64,000 bases of DNA from Rotaria sordida. Taxonomy: Eukaryota > Rotifera > Eurotatoria > Philodinida > Philodinidae. The stretch is taken from positions 62,001-126,000 of the forward strand of contig CAJNOL010000267.1 of assembly GCA_905250125.1 (NCBI GenBank), written 5' to 3'. Numbering within the stretch: position 1 is the first letter of the stretch; each line of letters starts with the position of its first letter. Below the pieces are notes generated by a model. That model ran no database searches. It worked only from the letters and a program-made list of their open reading frames with translations, and was not told the DNA's origin. A program made the position numbers and the translations under genes. Shown piece by piece: positions 1 to 13,900 of the stretch.

Positions 1-630
1 TATATATATAGTATGAATAAATATTTCACAAGTAAGATTTTTTTGTTGACATTTATCATTAAAACATAAAAATGTATAAATTATATTTTGTAGAAGACTT
101 GAAATAAATGCTATTAAACATAAATAAATAAATCTTTTTCTTGTACATAATGTTTGACTTTTTGTTGGCCATTCAACTTTAATCCAACGATCAACAGATA
201 TAAAAACAAGTACCCATGAAAATCCAAAATAAAGTTCATAATTAAAACTAAAATAGAAAAATACAAACATCAATTTAATCAATTTGATATGAAATCAAAA
301 AAAACAACAACACATCAGTTCAACTTACATTGTAAAGAATCGACACCAATGTATAGATATTGTATAAACATTGATTTGATAGATAACATCAAAAAAATAT
401 TGTAAACTAGCAATTAAATTAAATATATCAACAAAAGCCATAACAAAAAATAAAAAACCGGTGGAATGATGACGAAGTTTCTTTGAACTAAACGTTACAA
501 TTGATAATAGACAACCGGTATAACCAAATAGATAAAGAACAAAACAAAGAAATGCAATAAGTATACGTAAACTAGGAATGTGAACATGAATAAGTGCTGC
601 TGTTGTTGTATTATTCATTCCAAAATTCAT
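1..630 (-). CDS. rhodopsin-like G-protein-coupled receptor, N-terminal part (runs off left edge)
   Basis: Exon 329..630 joins across an 81-bp GT-AG intron (248..328) to exon 1..247, which leaves the window; the phase-2 junction stays open. The protein has a short Asn/Thr-rich outer end (NNTTT, a possible N-glycosylation site), TM1 (LRILIAFLCFVLYLFGYTG), a basic first loop (KKLRHHS), TM2, and a Cys just before TM3 (IHWCRFF), the usual partner of the loop-2 disulfide. TM3 ends in SVDRW where class A receptors have D/ERY, and TM4 follows. This supports a class A receptor of the plasma membrane; the ligand cannot be told. Start chosen at the ATG at 630, with a second ATG four codons on. TM5-TM7 lie outside. 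Confidence is good for the fold and low for the subfamily. Confidence 0.75.
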
Positions 631-3600
631 TATCAATACAAAATAGAAGTAAATGTATATATATACAGATTGTTTTTTTTGACTACTTTACTTGAAAGAA
701 GAACTATGTGGGAAATATAAAAAGCAAAGTGAGATAAACAGAAAGAGAAAAAGACGAAGAAAAGAAGAAGAAACGGAAGTTTTCAGAAAGGAAAAGAGTC
801 GACAGATATTCATCCTCTTTCTTCTGCATCAATTATCTTTCTGATAGGTGTAGACGAAAGCCAAGAGAGACAAGTCATCAAATAATTTCTCCTATTCAGT
901 GTCAAACTTTTTAACACTTTTATCTTCCGTCCTCTTAAGTTTGAAGCGTTAATGTAACATGAAAGAGACTGTCAACATAAAATTGAAGCATGCCATGGAT
1001 CATTGCATGATCAATTCATTATGAATTCGTGAATAGAATGTGATATATAAGTGTGTGAAATGCATGTGTCATATTGCTTTAGTTCAAGCTTCTTCTTTCT
1101 TTTTGAGCTTTGAGTAGAAAATAAAATAATGCAAGTTGACATGCGATTTGCATGTCAATAAGTGCAGCAAGAAACAAAAAGCATGTACGCCTATAAACAT
1201 GTAGAAAATATATACAAACAGTTATCTATGACAATTATGTGTATGAATGTCTTGATTGAAAGCAATTTTGTTTTAAATATATCCTTATACTATTACCAAA
1301 AATAGAAGTGACAAAATAATGTTTTATTTTATTAATGTTTTCCTGTTTTTATTATTTTAACTTATTACTACGTGAATTATTGCGACATTTTTCAGATCGA
1401 CATAAAACATCTAAATAGCTTAGATTAGAATGCATCATACATTATCATTCTTTTGTCAATTAAATTAGGTCAGTTGAATACATCGAGTCTTTGTCGAATA
1501 ATACGCACAAAATCTATTCTTACTTCCTTTTCTTTTGATATTCTGTTTTCATGTTAAGTTTCTTGTTTTAATTATTAAATAGTTCATTCATTCATTTATT
1601 CTCGATCGGTATGCATTTATTTTCTACTTTTGCATTGAATATTCAATGAGAATATTTCTTATCTTAGTTGTTAAGAAAAGAAAAAAAATCTTACTTTCAA
1701 GGTATTTATTCATTAAATCACAAATTAAAACTAATAAATATCTCATCAAAATTTTAAAATTCTCTTCTGATTCATATATATATATATATAGTCATTAATA
1801 AATGTTTTATTTAAATTATAACTATGACTAGTTCACACAGAGTTTTTATGTACTAATGTCTACCTTTGTATTGATGTAATTTATTATTATTATTATTGTT
1901 GCCTACATATGTTTGTAATTGCTATTTATTGCCTAAAGATATAACTAACCGAAGAGCTAGTTAATAAAAAAAAGACAAATGGAGACTGCTATATGAATAT
2001 AGTAATAAAAGTTCCTCGACAACATAAGTTTCCTATATATTGAGTAAAACATTGCCATAAGAAGCTGTTTACTTGAGTAATGGAAATAGATTAGTATTGT
2101 TTATGGTAAAGAAAAGAAAGATTGACAGCTAGTTTCGACCTTTTGCTATAAAATGCCCTCAGGGTATATTAATATCTACCTTCTTCCTCTCAATAATCAT
2201 AGATAGCAAGAAGAAAAAATTAAGATTTCAAAAATGAAACATTTCAAATAAAAAGTTTTTATTATAATAGTTTTAAAAACTAGGCTTTAATCAACACAAT
2301 AAAGATTTGAAAAGTAGAAAACTTGATATTTATTTATTTATTGTTTATTAATGAATAAAAGATTTTTTTTTGTTCTCATTTTTTTTCTTCGGCAACGTTT
2401 TCTACTTACTCACACTTCCGTAATTACTTTTATTTGTTATATAATTACCAATTTATATACATACGGGGAACTTTGACAAATCATCATATTTATTTCTCTT
2501 GTAATATATATGTGAATTCGACAAGAAACATTCAAGCAATAACTTGACCTTTTTAATAAGAAAAAAAAAGAAGACTTATTTTGCCCGTCTTCTAATAAGA
2601 GTAATGCCGATACTTATTGTATCTTCAAATATTTTCTCATGCAAATTTTCTATATATAAGCACAGAATATTGTTTAAATTAAAATTCAGTCTACGAATTT
2701 TTCTACTAGTTTTAGAGAATCAGTATAGCCTAAATATATAAATTACATCTAATATAAAATAATTCTAAAAAAATACTACTTGGATTACTTCAAGACAAGA
2801 TTATCATTTCATTAACTACTTAGGTCGCAGTCACTTATTTAATGAATAAGTACACTAGAAATCAGTTATATGAATTTGTTGAACTAAAAGTTCTAATTTT
2901 ACTTGTTGAAAAAAAAAGTTTATATAATACTAATAATATTAAAATGCTAATGAATAGATTTCATTGGAAGTTATTTTCTATATTAATAAATTGAAGTTTT
3001 CGTTTTTTTTTCTAAAGAAAATAATTAAATTCTATCAAACAGTATTTATTATTAAAACAAAATGTTAGTCAGTATTTATGAAATAATTAAACATTGTTGA
3101 ATAGATATTACAAATATAATGTCTAGGTCAAAAATGCTATTATGTCTGTAACGGAAAAGCATTCAAATAAAACAATATCATGATAACGTAACCCGGTACT
3201 AGAATAGCAATGGCATTGGAGTTAATCATTCCAGAAACCAGGAAGGACAAAGTAGGTTTATGCAGTAATGATCTTTATATTGTCAAAGAAATACTGCAAA
3301 GTATTAGAAAATCATTCAAAGACGAGAATGGTTTTAATGAGGAAAAAATGAGAAAAATCCTATAGAAATAAACAACACTTGCTGTCTTCATAATAACAAA
3401 ACTAAACATCATAAAGTTTTTTCTTACATATAAAAACAATTAAATATACGATTTCGATTCTACTAACAAGAGAAATCCTCCAACTGATTAATTGCTTTTC
3501 AGCTGGGACTATGCGTATTATATAGACTTCTGAATATTGTGAAAAGAGTTCGAATCCTTAGCCTATTGTTGCGTAGATACTGCAGAATTCACCGTAGTTT

Positions 3601-3761
3601 TAAATGAATGCTCTCATTTCCCTTAGAAACACCCGGACAACTGATTTTAGACTTGAAATTTTGCATAGAAACATACTTTAACGAAAGTAGCTTATTGTGA
3701 AAGTTTCATGTCTTTTGATCGACTTCTATACTGAAATAAGAACATTCAATCTGCCGTTATA
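631..3761. other. gene-poor AT-rich intergenic DNA
   Basis: No supported gene. It holds A/T runs, a short (AT)n tract near 1775 and a 51-codon plus-strand reading frame at 3210..3365 (starts MALELIIPETRKD), whose composition looks protein-like but which I do not recognise. A GA-rich stretch at 700-800 lies just upstream of the GPCR and may be its promoter or leader. Confidence 0.5.
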
Positions 3762-4700
3762 CAGACTGTTCCAAAAGTCTATCGGGATATTAAAAAAAAA
3801 CGTGAATAGTGCTCGAACAGTTCAAATGATTTGCATTAATTTTCTATAACTTCGTTCGATATTTCTTTAAGTTTTATTCAACATGGTTCAAATCAAATGT
3901 CTATGCCTATTAATATTGGAATCGAAATAGTTTTATTCATGGCCGAATTTGAGTCAGCTATGATTGTAGAACGAACTATGCTAGTCGAATTTGACACAGA
4001 AACAATAAATGAAGATGATATTAAAGAGACTTTTAAACAATTTTATGAAACTGATGATTCTTGAGCAGACCAGTCACATTCTGAACGTTCTACAATAATG
4101 ATAGAAGCAAAAACATCAATGTAATTCATGTTATTAGTGAAAGTGTATTCACAGGAAATGTTCTGATTACTTGAAATCTTTTTTCAACATCATTAAGAAT
4201 TATTGCAGAACTCGTTAAGTGGTTCAACAAAATGAGGTGTCGCCGCATTTCATCTATGACATGCATCAATTTTCTAGACAGCTTCTCTTCCTAACATGTG
4301 AATTCAAAGAGATGATTCTTTTTGATGAATTTCACGCTTATTGAACTTTGGATTTTTCGAATTGTTTATATAGTAATACATGAAAGACAATGTCCATAAG
4401 ATGTCTATTAAAGATCAGGTTGAATTAACAAGAAGAATTCCTGAGAAGAATACAATGATTTGAATAGAAATTCTAGGTAATGCTTCATTTTTCAAAAACT
4501 TGAAAACAGTGGACTCATAAGTTTCATTTCAGTGTAGACATGTTGAACAGCAAGCGCCAATAAAGTTATGTAAAAGAAAACTTTCAAGAAAGTTGAATAA
4601 AATGATAGAAAACTCATGTGTATAGTTTGAATTGTGCCTGACTAGAGTTTCTTGGGTCCAAAATTTTTAGACTTGAACCCGATCGACTTTTGAAAGACAC
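3762..4700 (+). mobile_element. decayed Tc1/mariner-type transposon
   Basis: A 939-bp segment sits between TA dinucleotides (3760-3761 and 4701-4702), and its ends are imperfect inverted repeats: left CTGTTCCAAAAGTCTATCGGG, right (reverse complement) TGTCTTTCAAAAGTCGATCGGG. Inside, the plus strand gives a short reading frame from 3942 (MAEFESAMIVERTMLVEFD), then stops in all frames. Near 4315, ILFDEFHAY resembles the first catalytic Asp block (FSDEAHF) of mariner-type transposases. The size is right for a whole element of roughly 1 kb. It is dead: stops are frequent and only scattered motifs remain. The family call rests on ends, TA sites and size more than on protein. Confidence 0.5.
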
Positions 4701-5187
4701 TATATATGAGCGATGTACAAGATACGCTTTTATCATAGCTGTATTTCAAGATAGGTATAATGACAAGATTTCATAGCTCATTTGAATCTACAAAATACAC
4801 CCAGTCTCGATTCAAATGCGATTAATCAATTAAGAGACTTCTCTCGTAATCTTTGGAATTTCATCTTTGATATTAGTGGAATACTTTCCATTTTAATTAA
4901 TATTGACTATCATAGTAATTTATTTTAACGAATGTCAATATGAATTATTTCCCATAGCAATACGTTGCTTTTGGTAATTTGTCAAAAGTGTATATTCAAT
5001 TTAGTTAAGCAAACAAAATGCACTTTTAAAGAACCCTTCAATAATTGAATAGTATAGAAGACGAAAAAAAAGACCATGATGCGTTTTATATATATATGAA
5101 GAATAAAAAGAAAAATGAAATGTTTACACATTTCTCAATTGAAATTGTATCAATCAACAGCTTACTTCAATTGTTTATCATGTAATC
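4701..5187. other. intergenic DNA
   Basis: AT-rich; nothing recognised. Confidence 0.5.
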
Positions 5188-5829
5188 ATGCAAAATGTCA
5201 CAAATAAAATATCAACAAAATTTTGTAAAGATAAAAAATTTTTAAAAGTTTTATCAATCAGAAAAATTTTTCCTTTTTCTTTTTTAGCAAGAGAATTAAT
5301 TACTGATAATGAACTTCGTCGTTTAGCTGATAAATATCATAATCGCCATCCGACATTGTCTATTGATATACAAGAATGAACTTTTAAAACAATAATTCTC
5401 GCTTGTATTAATCATTATCATCATATTGAAACAGATTTAAGATATCAATGTATATATGATGATATATTACATAAATTTAAATCCATTTGGTCAACAGACG
5501 ATGTTGAATATAAAAAAGTTCTTGAAAATATTTTTTTACGTTTAAATTCTTCATCGAATAGACGATCACTTGATGATCAAATTGAATCAATTATTGAACA
5601 TATAACAAAATATTTTATTCAATTAAAACTAATTAAAGAAGAAGAAGAAGAACAATCATCCATCACAATAAGACAAAATTCAACATTATCATCATTACCA
5701 ATAGAAATAGTTAACTATTCACAATCACCTCAAAGTCAACGACGACATTTACTTGATCGATCATTAGCATCATCTCCGATTTATAATAAACCTAATTCAA
5801 TATTAGTTGAAAGACAAAAGAAAAGCTAA
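5188..5829 (+). pseudogene. unrecognised intronless gene copy interrupted by one in-frame TGA
   Basis: One reading frame runs from the ATG at 5188 to the TAA at 5827-5829, 213 codons, broken only by a TGA at 5377-5379. Both halves use the same A/T-ending codons. The first half includes ELITDNELRRLADKYHNRH, the second DDQIESIIEHITKYFIQL, an acidic EEEEE run and a Ser-rich tail ending ERQKKS. Predicted structure is helical and soluble, with no signal peptide or membrane segment. No intron is needed. It could be a young pseudogene or retrocopy (TGG to TGA is one transition), a gene with stop read-through, or a sequencing error. An AG at 5159-5160 could be a splice acceptor to an unseen upstream exon. 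I do not recognise the family. Confidence 0.5.
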
Positions 5830-8800
5830 AAAAAAATAATAAATTTATTAGCCATAAAACACGTCGAATAGCATAAAAACAAAAATTTTGAAGAAACTTC
5901 GTCATTTTAAATAAATCTTATAATGCAAATTGTATATGAGTTAGAACGAACTTTAATATTGAATGACTTATATTTGAAGCTATAGAGACCTGTTCTTTTA
6001 ATCTTGCAATGTAAATCCAAGAATTAGAGAAAATAGTCTTTTAAATTCTTCATACTAAAAATTCGAAACAAGAGAAACTTAAAGAAATATTATTCGAGTC
6101 ATATGATGTATTAAAAAATTAACTGGAAGCTGACGGATACAATTAATCTATAGTAACGAATTACATTTGTGAAAAATCAATTTATGATGAACAATTAATA
6201 GTTACTGTTTTGTCGTTCAATATTAATTTATGTATAAAGAAAAATTCTTATTTTAAAATAAATAGATAAGAAAATTTATTATGTATTGTTTGTCTCAAGA
6301 TTAATTCTATACTGTTTATAGCTGCATTCATGTCAATTCGAAATAATAAAAAATACTCTAATGAAATTACTCACTAAGTGAGTATAATTTGCAGCATGAG
6401 TATCCAAATTACTCGCGTGTGTACTCGAGCAATTTTATGTTAATAATACTGTTCATGTACTCTTACGAGCTTTTTCCTAAAGATTTGCTCAGAGGCAATG
6501 ACAACATGAATACTCGTGTTCACTTTTTTGCTAAACATTTAGCAAAACATTTATACATTTGTGTATACAAAAATAGATTAAAGTTATGGAATAACCGATA
6601 ATGGAAGGAAACTATGTTAGTTCATCCTCTATTCTTTGCTGATGAGTCATTTATACAATTTTATTAAATGATGACTTTAAAAAAAAACGCCTTTTCATAT
6701 TCAGATTAACTGTAAAATGCAATTAAACAAAAGAAGCTAACAATTCTTATTTCAACACTAGTCAACGTTCTTGTCATAACTCTTTCGAGATTCTTTTTAC
6801 ATTTATTTCAACATAAAATTTTTGCTTGAAAAAATAGATCTTAACCTTATGGCTAGATCCATGTAGGGCAAATCTTAGCCGACTATGCAAGAACTGCCAC
6901 ACCAATAAGATTCTTGTATTCTTGCTTGAATCTATTTTCTTGAAACTCCTGCCTGTGCCTTGTGATTCGGGTGTAGTCCCTTTATGGGTCAACAGAATTA
7001 TCTCCTGTCACTACCGTTTCATATTCACTACAAGTTTTCAGTAAAATACACGAAAAAGTAAAAGATATACATCTCATTTCATATAGTGCGTAAAAAGAAG
7101 AGATGCAGAACATCAACAATGGCAAAAAAAGAACAAAACACTATTTTACAGTCAAACTATAAATCTAACAAGTTCATCAGAAAGAAAAAAATGAGAAACA
7201 AATAATCGAAGCAACATATCTACATTAACAATAACTACATTTCATAGTTCATCGTTTTGATAGAGTTGTTATTGATTAGTTGAATGACTCTTGTTCATTG
7301 AATTGAACACAATAAATATTAGCTGTCGTCGCGTAGAAATCAATAGCTAACGTCCAGACTGTCGTTGTATATACATGTATATGTGTACATAGACATCAAA
7401 GATCTCAATGGGCTGGGCCGGGTCAAAGGTGGATAAGTGAGGTTGTATGTGGTTTCAATGCTAATAGCATACAAGAAAAAGACAGAAAATTCTCCAGAAA
7501 GTCATAAAACTGATGGGAGTAACATTTTTCCAAAGCTAAAAGAGATCCTCTCCCCTGCGGGTGCGGGGTGTGAGTTAAATGAATAGATTTTTGGTATCCA
7601 CACCATCATGCCATTGCGAATTTTAATCTTCAATTTAATATTTCCTATCATAATCAATGTCGACTCACTGTTAATTACAATTTTGTATCGTGAATACACT
7701 ATAAAATGCTACTGTAGTTATTAATTATTAATATATTGTCAGCGATTTTCTCTCTTTTTTTACTTGAAAATGATAATAAAATGATTCGAACGCCGTAAGA
7801 TGACGAAAAACTAAAAATCGATCTTTTCTTTGTTTATGTTCCTGTTAAAGGTTTCTTCTATAACTCAATTTTCGTCTATAAATTTCAAACACTTAGCTTC
7901 AACTCTTCTTAGGCTTTCTCTTTGAATAAGGCCCTCCACATGTACGCAAAATATCAGCAAAAGCAGCATGGATTATAATTGAGGATCTTTTATTATCAGT
8001 GGCAAATGAGTGTAATATTGAAGGATGCTTGATCTCCAGACAAAATAGGTGTTACGTTCGTTTCACCGAAATGACATATAAAGTGAACGCCGCATATATT
8101 TCTATAAAATTTAATTAGTAATTGAGATAAGCATTGATTAAGCTAAACCACTGAAATATGATAGAGTTGAAGATGAGGAATCGAATAATACCATTTGTAA
8201 AAATATTTCAATTAAATTTTCAGGTCAAAATATGTAAACTCTTAGTTTATTCACATTTTTGCTTATGTTGCGCTGATGCGTTCTCTTTAAGAAAATGTAC
8301 ATAAAGAGAACGTTTTTAATTCTTGATTTCGTACCAATCACTACTCAACTGTTTTAACAACTAAAAATTGTTTCTTTAAATCACAGAATGAAAAATTTCA
8401 TGGTCTTTTTCTTAGTATTAAAAATACTGTCTTAGGATGCAAAATGATGGAGATATCTAAGTCACAGGAAGTACCGATGTGAAGTGTGTTCGCTTTAGGG
8501 AAATTGACTCTATTCAAATTTCAATTTCACGGCCTACAATCAACTGTGGGACATTTACTAGCAAAGTTCACTGTGGATGATTTCAAGAATTCAGTTCTTA
8601 ATATTTCAAATAAGATTCATTTTTATACTTTTGTATATCATTGTGGAAGTCTTTCTATAGAAGAAAAAGGCAACCTTCATAAGGAAGAAATATTAATCAA
8701 TTCTGGAATAACAACATCTGTCGAAAAGGGACAACAGGTTGTTTCGTCTATTAGATGTATTCGTTGGGCATGCGAACTTGATTGAAATACTTTTTAATGA

Positions 8801-9752
8801 TGTTCAATTTAGATTGTGACCACCATTGTTAAACAAATATATGCTCGTATAGTCAAAGGATACCTCGAAGTGCGTCTGGATTAAAAAATTGTTGCATCGG
8901 ACACGTGAACTTTCATTATTTGTGGTTTATGGTATTGTTTGTTCACTTGACAAGTATCAAGGAATGTCCCTATAGTTTGGTGAATGATAGTTTTGAATTA
9001 ACATGAATTACGAATCAGCAGATAGCTGTTGTGCCAATAACACTCGTCACATGATCACGAATCTATTTTGCTAACGTAATTGCTATTCATAGCAAGTTTG
9101 CCTGATATTTCGTTGGTTTGAACAATACTACTGGTCTCCAATGACTGAGCTGAAACTTGATTGCCTCAAATTGCAGAATATATGACATATCCTTATGTCT
9201 CTCTTATAACTTAGTGCGATAGTAGAAGCCATGTAACTTATGAAAAATTATTGATTATCAATCTTGGAACTAGAAATTTTGATTTTCTCGATGCAAATGA
9301 CGGTAAAACAACAGAATGTCGTGAGTGTTCTGAATTTAAACAACCAATTAGTGCTCTTTCAATAATTGTTATTGAAAATATCAATGCAAAATACAGAATA
9401 CTATAAATATTCAACCACAGCCAGTCTCAGAAGACTGGAACTTTGCTAATAATGTTTATCACCTATTGGATAAAAGTATTAGTGGACAAATTCTAAGGCT
9501 ACATTCAATCATGCAACAGTGTCCAAGAATAGATTCTGTGCTGACTATTGAACGTTCTTTTACAACATCGTGAAACATAACGCTTGTGTCTTTAACATAT
9601 AAAGCGACTAAATTTTGATCAATAGATGACGTGAACAATCAGTGTTGACACCTAGAGGATTCTTTAAAAAGGTCGGTTGGAATCCAACAATTAATTCCTA
9701 GCACTGATACACGAGTATGATGTTCGAAATCAGCATAAAAATCTGAGTTGGT
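5830..9752. other. gene-poor intergenic DNA
   Basis: No supported gene. A 100-codon frame at 8486..8785 lacks an ATG at its start and has mixed codon use, so I do not call it. A locally GC-richer patch (7400-7580) holds GGGCTGGGCCGGG and CCCTGCGGGTGCGGGG, possibly worn transposon ends. The rest is A/T-rich. Confidence 0.4.
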
Positions 9753-10015
9753 CTAGATATAATATAAAGAATTGCTGAAACTTTTTTTGTCGAACAATAT
9801 CCCTTGGTTCACTTCGGAATCAGGCGAAAGATGAATTCTTTGAAAACACTGCTTATATTGTCTAGATTTTTGCCATCTTATAACTCTGAGCAAATTTTGA
9901 CGTTTCTTTATAACATCTAAACGGCTTTCTGATGCCACTTATTCTTCGTTCCGTTCCTGAGAAGGATCAGGCGTAAATTTCTCGATAAAAAATTCCAGAA
10001 ATTCTTTATATTGCA
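9753..10015 (-). pseudogene. coding-like relic, unrecognised
   Basis: On the minus strand a frame reads protein-like over about 87 codons with one interruption: before it EFLEFFIEKFTPDPSQE, after it SRLDVIKKRQNLLRVIRWQ and KQCFQRIHLSPDSEVNQG. It has neither a start nor a normal end. It may be a decayed host gene exon or part of an old mobile element; no diagnostic motif is visible. Confidence 0.3.
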
Positions 10016-10999
10016 CCTAGATCAACTTAGATTTTTTTCTGATTGAAATCTTCTAAATATTGATTAAGAAGATAAAAAATTGCACCCGGAGAATAGTATA
10101 CTTAGAAATTTTTTAAGTAGCACGATTTTGTTGACGTTAGAAAACATATGATATTGAGACTTTCTAAAAACGTTATCAAATGATCACTATCAGAATTTTG
10201 AGTATTTCAATTTCTAAATAAAAATATATATTAAAAGATAAGAATGAATAATAAATGTAGTAATTATACTAATGGCATCTATCAGTACACCGAAGCCATA
10301 TCTCCTTGAATAAAACAATAAATTGCTGATTTACATATATGTGATTAAAGCCTCATCAAAGACCCATCAAATTCATTATTTCAATAGTATTTTATCTTGT
10401 CTTCTTACTCTCAAAATTGAATCCACCTTAACGAGATGAATTATTAGAATAATGATTCACTCTATAGATTACTTTCTTGAGAACTTAAAGTTTCAAAATT
10501 TGATGAAAATATCATGAAATTAGTATCCAAATGTTAGTCTCGACATGTTCTTTCCATTAATAAATGAATCAATGAAGTTGTCCAAGAAAAGCACTAGTAG
10601 TTCAATTTTTTCCGATGACTGGAGCTCATCAGGTCCAAAATTTTCGGATCTGGATCTGACCCGACGGGCTCTACTTGAAGCACTAGAACACACGATGCCA
10701 CTGACGAAGTTGCAAAGACTGGCGCATACAGTCCTGATGTAGATGTTTTAAAAAGTGAATCACATTTGATTTCCTTAAATTTCATTAATTTTCAATTCCT
10801 AGACGGTAAATGCCTCTCTACCTATTAAAATAAAATCTACGATTGGTTAAACTGGTTATTTATTTACAAAATCTAGTTATTTTTGAGTTAAAATATATGC
10901 CTTTTCATAAAGTAAAATAGTTTACATTAATTTTCTCAATAAATATAGTGTCACAATTAAAAAATCGACAGTAAATAAGAAGAAATTGTTGGAATAAAA
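10016..10999. other. intergenic DNA downstream of the SLC22 gene
   Basis: AT-rich. A 65-codon plus-strand frame (10545..10742) in a slightly GC-richer patch is not convincing as a gene. Nothing else recognised. Confidence 0.4.
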
Positions 11000-13900
11000 T
11001 TATACAATGTTTTTTTTTGGTTGCTCTTTTAGCAATACATTTTCATTTATATCATCATTGTCATCAATTTGTGCACATGTCAATGGTTTTTGTTTCCTCC
11101 ATGGCCTAAATGAAATAAGAAAATAACCAAAAAATCTTTTTTTATTAGAAAAAAAAGATGCTACCAAGCAAGACCCATTTGTTCGACATCCTCAATTGTT
11201 TGAGGTAATGATTTATTGAATGTTTCTGGACAGATTGCAATAAATGCAACTGCAACTATAGATGTAAAACCAAAGACAATGATTGGAAAATATAGCCATA
11301 CACGAGTCTAAATAAATTCATTTAACATCAAAAAACAAAGAAGCAAATTAAATTGTTTACTAAAAGATCATTCAATAATGTTCCAATAATGGCTCCTATT
11401 CGTGCAACCATTGAACAAATACCAATGCCTGTATTTCGAGCATGTGTAGGAAATAATTCATTAGCATAGATGTATATGATAGCATAAGAACCGGAAGCAA
11501 AAAATTTAAGAATAACATTAACTATGAACATAAGACTCTGTTGACCTTAATAAAGAAAGAAAGAGAGAGAGAAAGAACGATAGAAAATATAGTTTAAAAA
11601 CTTTTCTAATAAATAACTACTACCATTGCCTTTAATCATTAACATTTGAATTGGTACAACAAGAAATGCAAATATTGCAAACCCTATTACAAATAAACCA
11701 TAAGTTGCTTTTCGACCCCATCGATGAAGAACACAATGAGCAACAAAATAGGCAGCAATTTCTATAAGAGCACCTGCTGCAAATGATATGTATGGATTAC
11801 GTAACCAAGCACCTAGAATAATTTTAACTTCTTATTCCAAAACTAAAAACACAATTATTTTCTCTTACCTGTATTTTGTGAAACACCATAAAAAACAAGA
11901 TTTTGTACAAACCTATGATTTATAATAATAGAACAACAAATAAAAACTTGTTAGCACAGTCTCTTTGAGACTGAAATATGGAATTCAAATAATTTATATA
12001 ATGAAATATATTTTAAAGTTTGGAACAAGTGAAATGAATTAATTAAAGACTTATACAATGAAAGATTGATTTGTTTATTGATAGTGATCAACATTACTGT
12101 CAATCGATATGATTAAATTGCTATGGATTCTTTAGTGTATGAAACTAAATAAAACGTTGATTAGTTTATAATAAAGAATACATTTTCTTTTCTTTGTCAA
12201 ATAGTAGGACTAGATATGGACAAGATTGATCTCAGTCTTAATTCCGTCGGAATAAGGACCAACACTTTTTCATTGAGAGTGATATCTTTTCTAGTCGTGT
12301 AAAAATTGCATCAAATGTCATATTCTCCTGACGACTCACTCATTTGTTCTAAAAGTTTATGCGAAAATTATTGAGTAACGATTACTTCAGTATTTTTTGT
12401 TACAATTTTGATAATAAAATTAGTCCTCTTTTTTGTAAACAACAGTATTATCGAACACATAAACATGCAGAATAGACGAACTATTAGCGAATCAAAAAAA
12501 CGTAATGAATCTCCTAGAGAGGGTATATTAGAGATCATGCGGATCGTGCAAGATGTCTCGATCTCATTGACACTGCTAGAAAATGATATCACAAGATTGG
12601 TCTCGCTCATCACTTGACAACACTATTGTCTTTATGATATGACGAAGATATTGTCTCATTATTACTTGTAAACTTTCCTTTGCTTGCTTTTCTCTTTGAT
12701 CTTAAAATTTCAACCAATGTAGTTCACTATGAAAATCTCTTATTTTTGCCTGTGTAATTATCAGTGACGGCATTATTATAATGATTGATTTATACCTATG
12801 ATTGCTAAGGTCTGTAATGAGAGTGAAACCGCAAAACTTCGACTTAAAACTTAATCTCTGTATTTTCTTCGAAAATGTATGTGAATTCCACAAAAAGCTT
12901 CGTTTTAGTATTACCATTGGAATGACATATTGATTGCAATAATGCACATGACTTTTGACCTAAGCAAGTGAAGTAATCCATGACCCTGTACTGGAACGAG
13001 AGCTTCTTTCTAAAGAAAAAAAACAAATGATGGAAAGAATACATTTATTTTTTCTCTATTATGATTAATCACTTTTTTCTCTTCAGCAACTAAACGTTGA
13101 TATGTTATTGAGTTGAAACTATTCTTATTTGTTTTCGCTACTCGACGAAGGATTTTTTCTGCCTCATCATAATAACCTTTCGAAATAAGCCAACGAGGAC
13201 TTTCTGGTAATATACTAAACAAATCACAATTATAATCCAATAAATAAAAATATACGTTTTTTTTTTTTCTATAAAACTTACAAATAGAAAAAAAGAAATG
13301 GTACTGATAATATAGCTAAAGCTATATGTAATAAACGCCATGTTCGAATCATATAAGCAAATGCTAAAAGAATTAATTGACCTATTGCAAAGAAATATTC
13401 AATTACAATGCCAGTAAATAAACGTTGTTTTGGTCCGACTATGAATGAATTTATACAGTATGTAAAAAAAAAATAGAAATTCAAATCATTAACTAACCTA
13501 GTTCTACACCTACAAAGAACAAATATAAATACATATATATGAATACAAAGGCATCACATTTCAATGCATACCGATAACGAAACCGGTAAGAGCTACACCC
13601 CGAGTTGCACATGCAACTAAAAATCGACCAACTAGAAAAAGTACATAACTTATTTCAAAGCCAAGTTTTTGCTGTGGTGCAAATGCACATATAAAACTGC
13701 CCAAAGAGATTATAAAAAAAGAAATACCCATTACGGGTCGTCGACCAAGTCTTAACATATAAATATCAATGATTATTTTTCAAAACTATTACATTAACTT
13801 ACTTGTCAGACAAAATACCAAATATAAGTGAACCAATCATATAACCGAAAAAAAATATTGTTTGAACAAAACTTTTAAGTGATACTTCATTACAAACCAT

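Noticed and set aside
3490-3575. tRNA-like B box (GAGTTCGAATCC)
   Set aside because: No A box or acceptor-stem pairing at the right distance.
8486-8785. 100-codon plus-strand frame
   Set aside because: Starts at a non-ATG codon; no domain, no splice context, codon bias unlike host genes.
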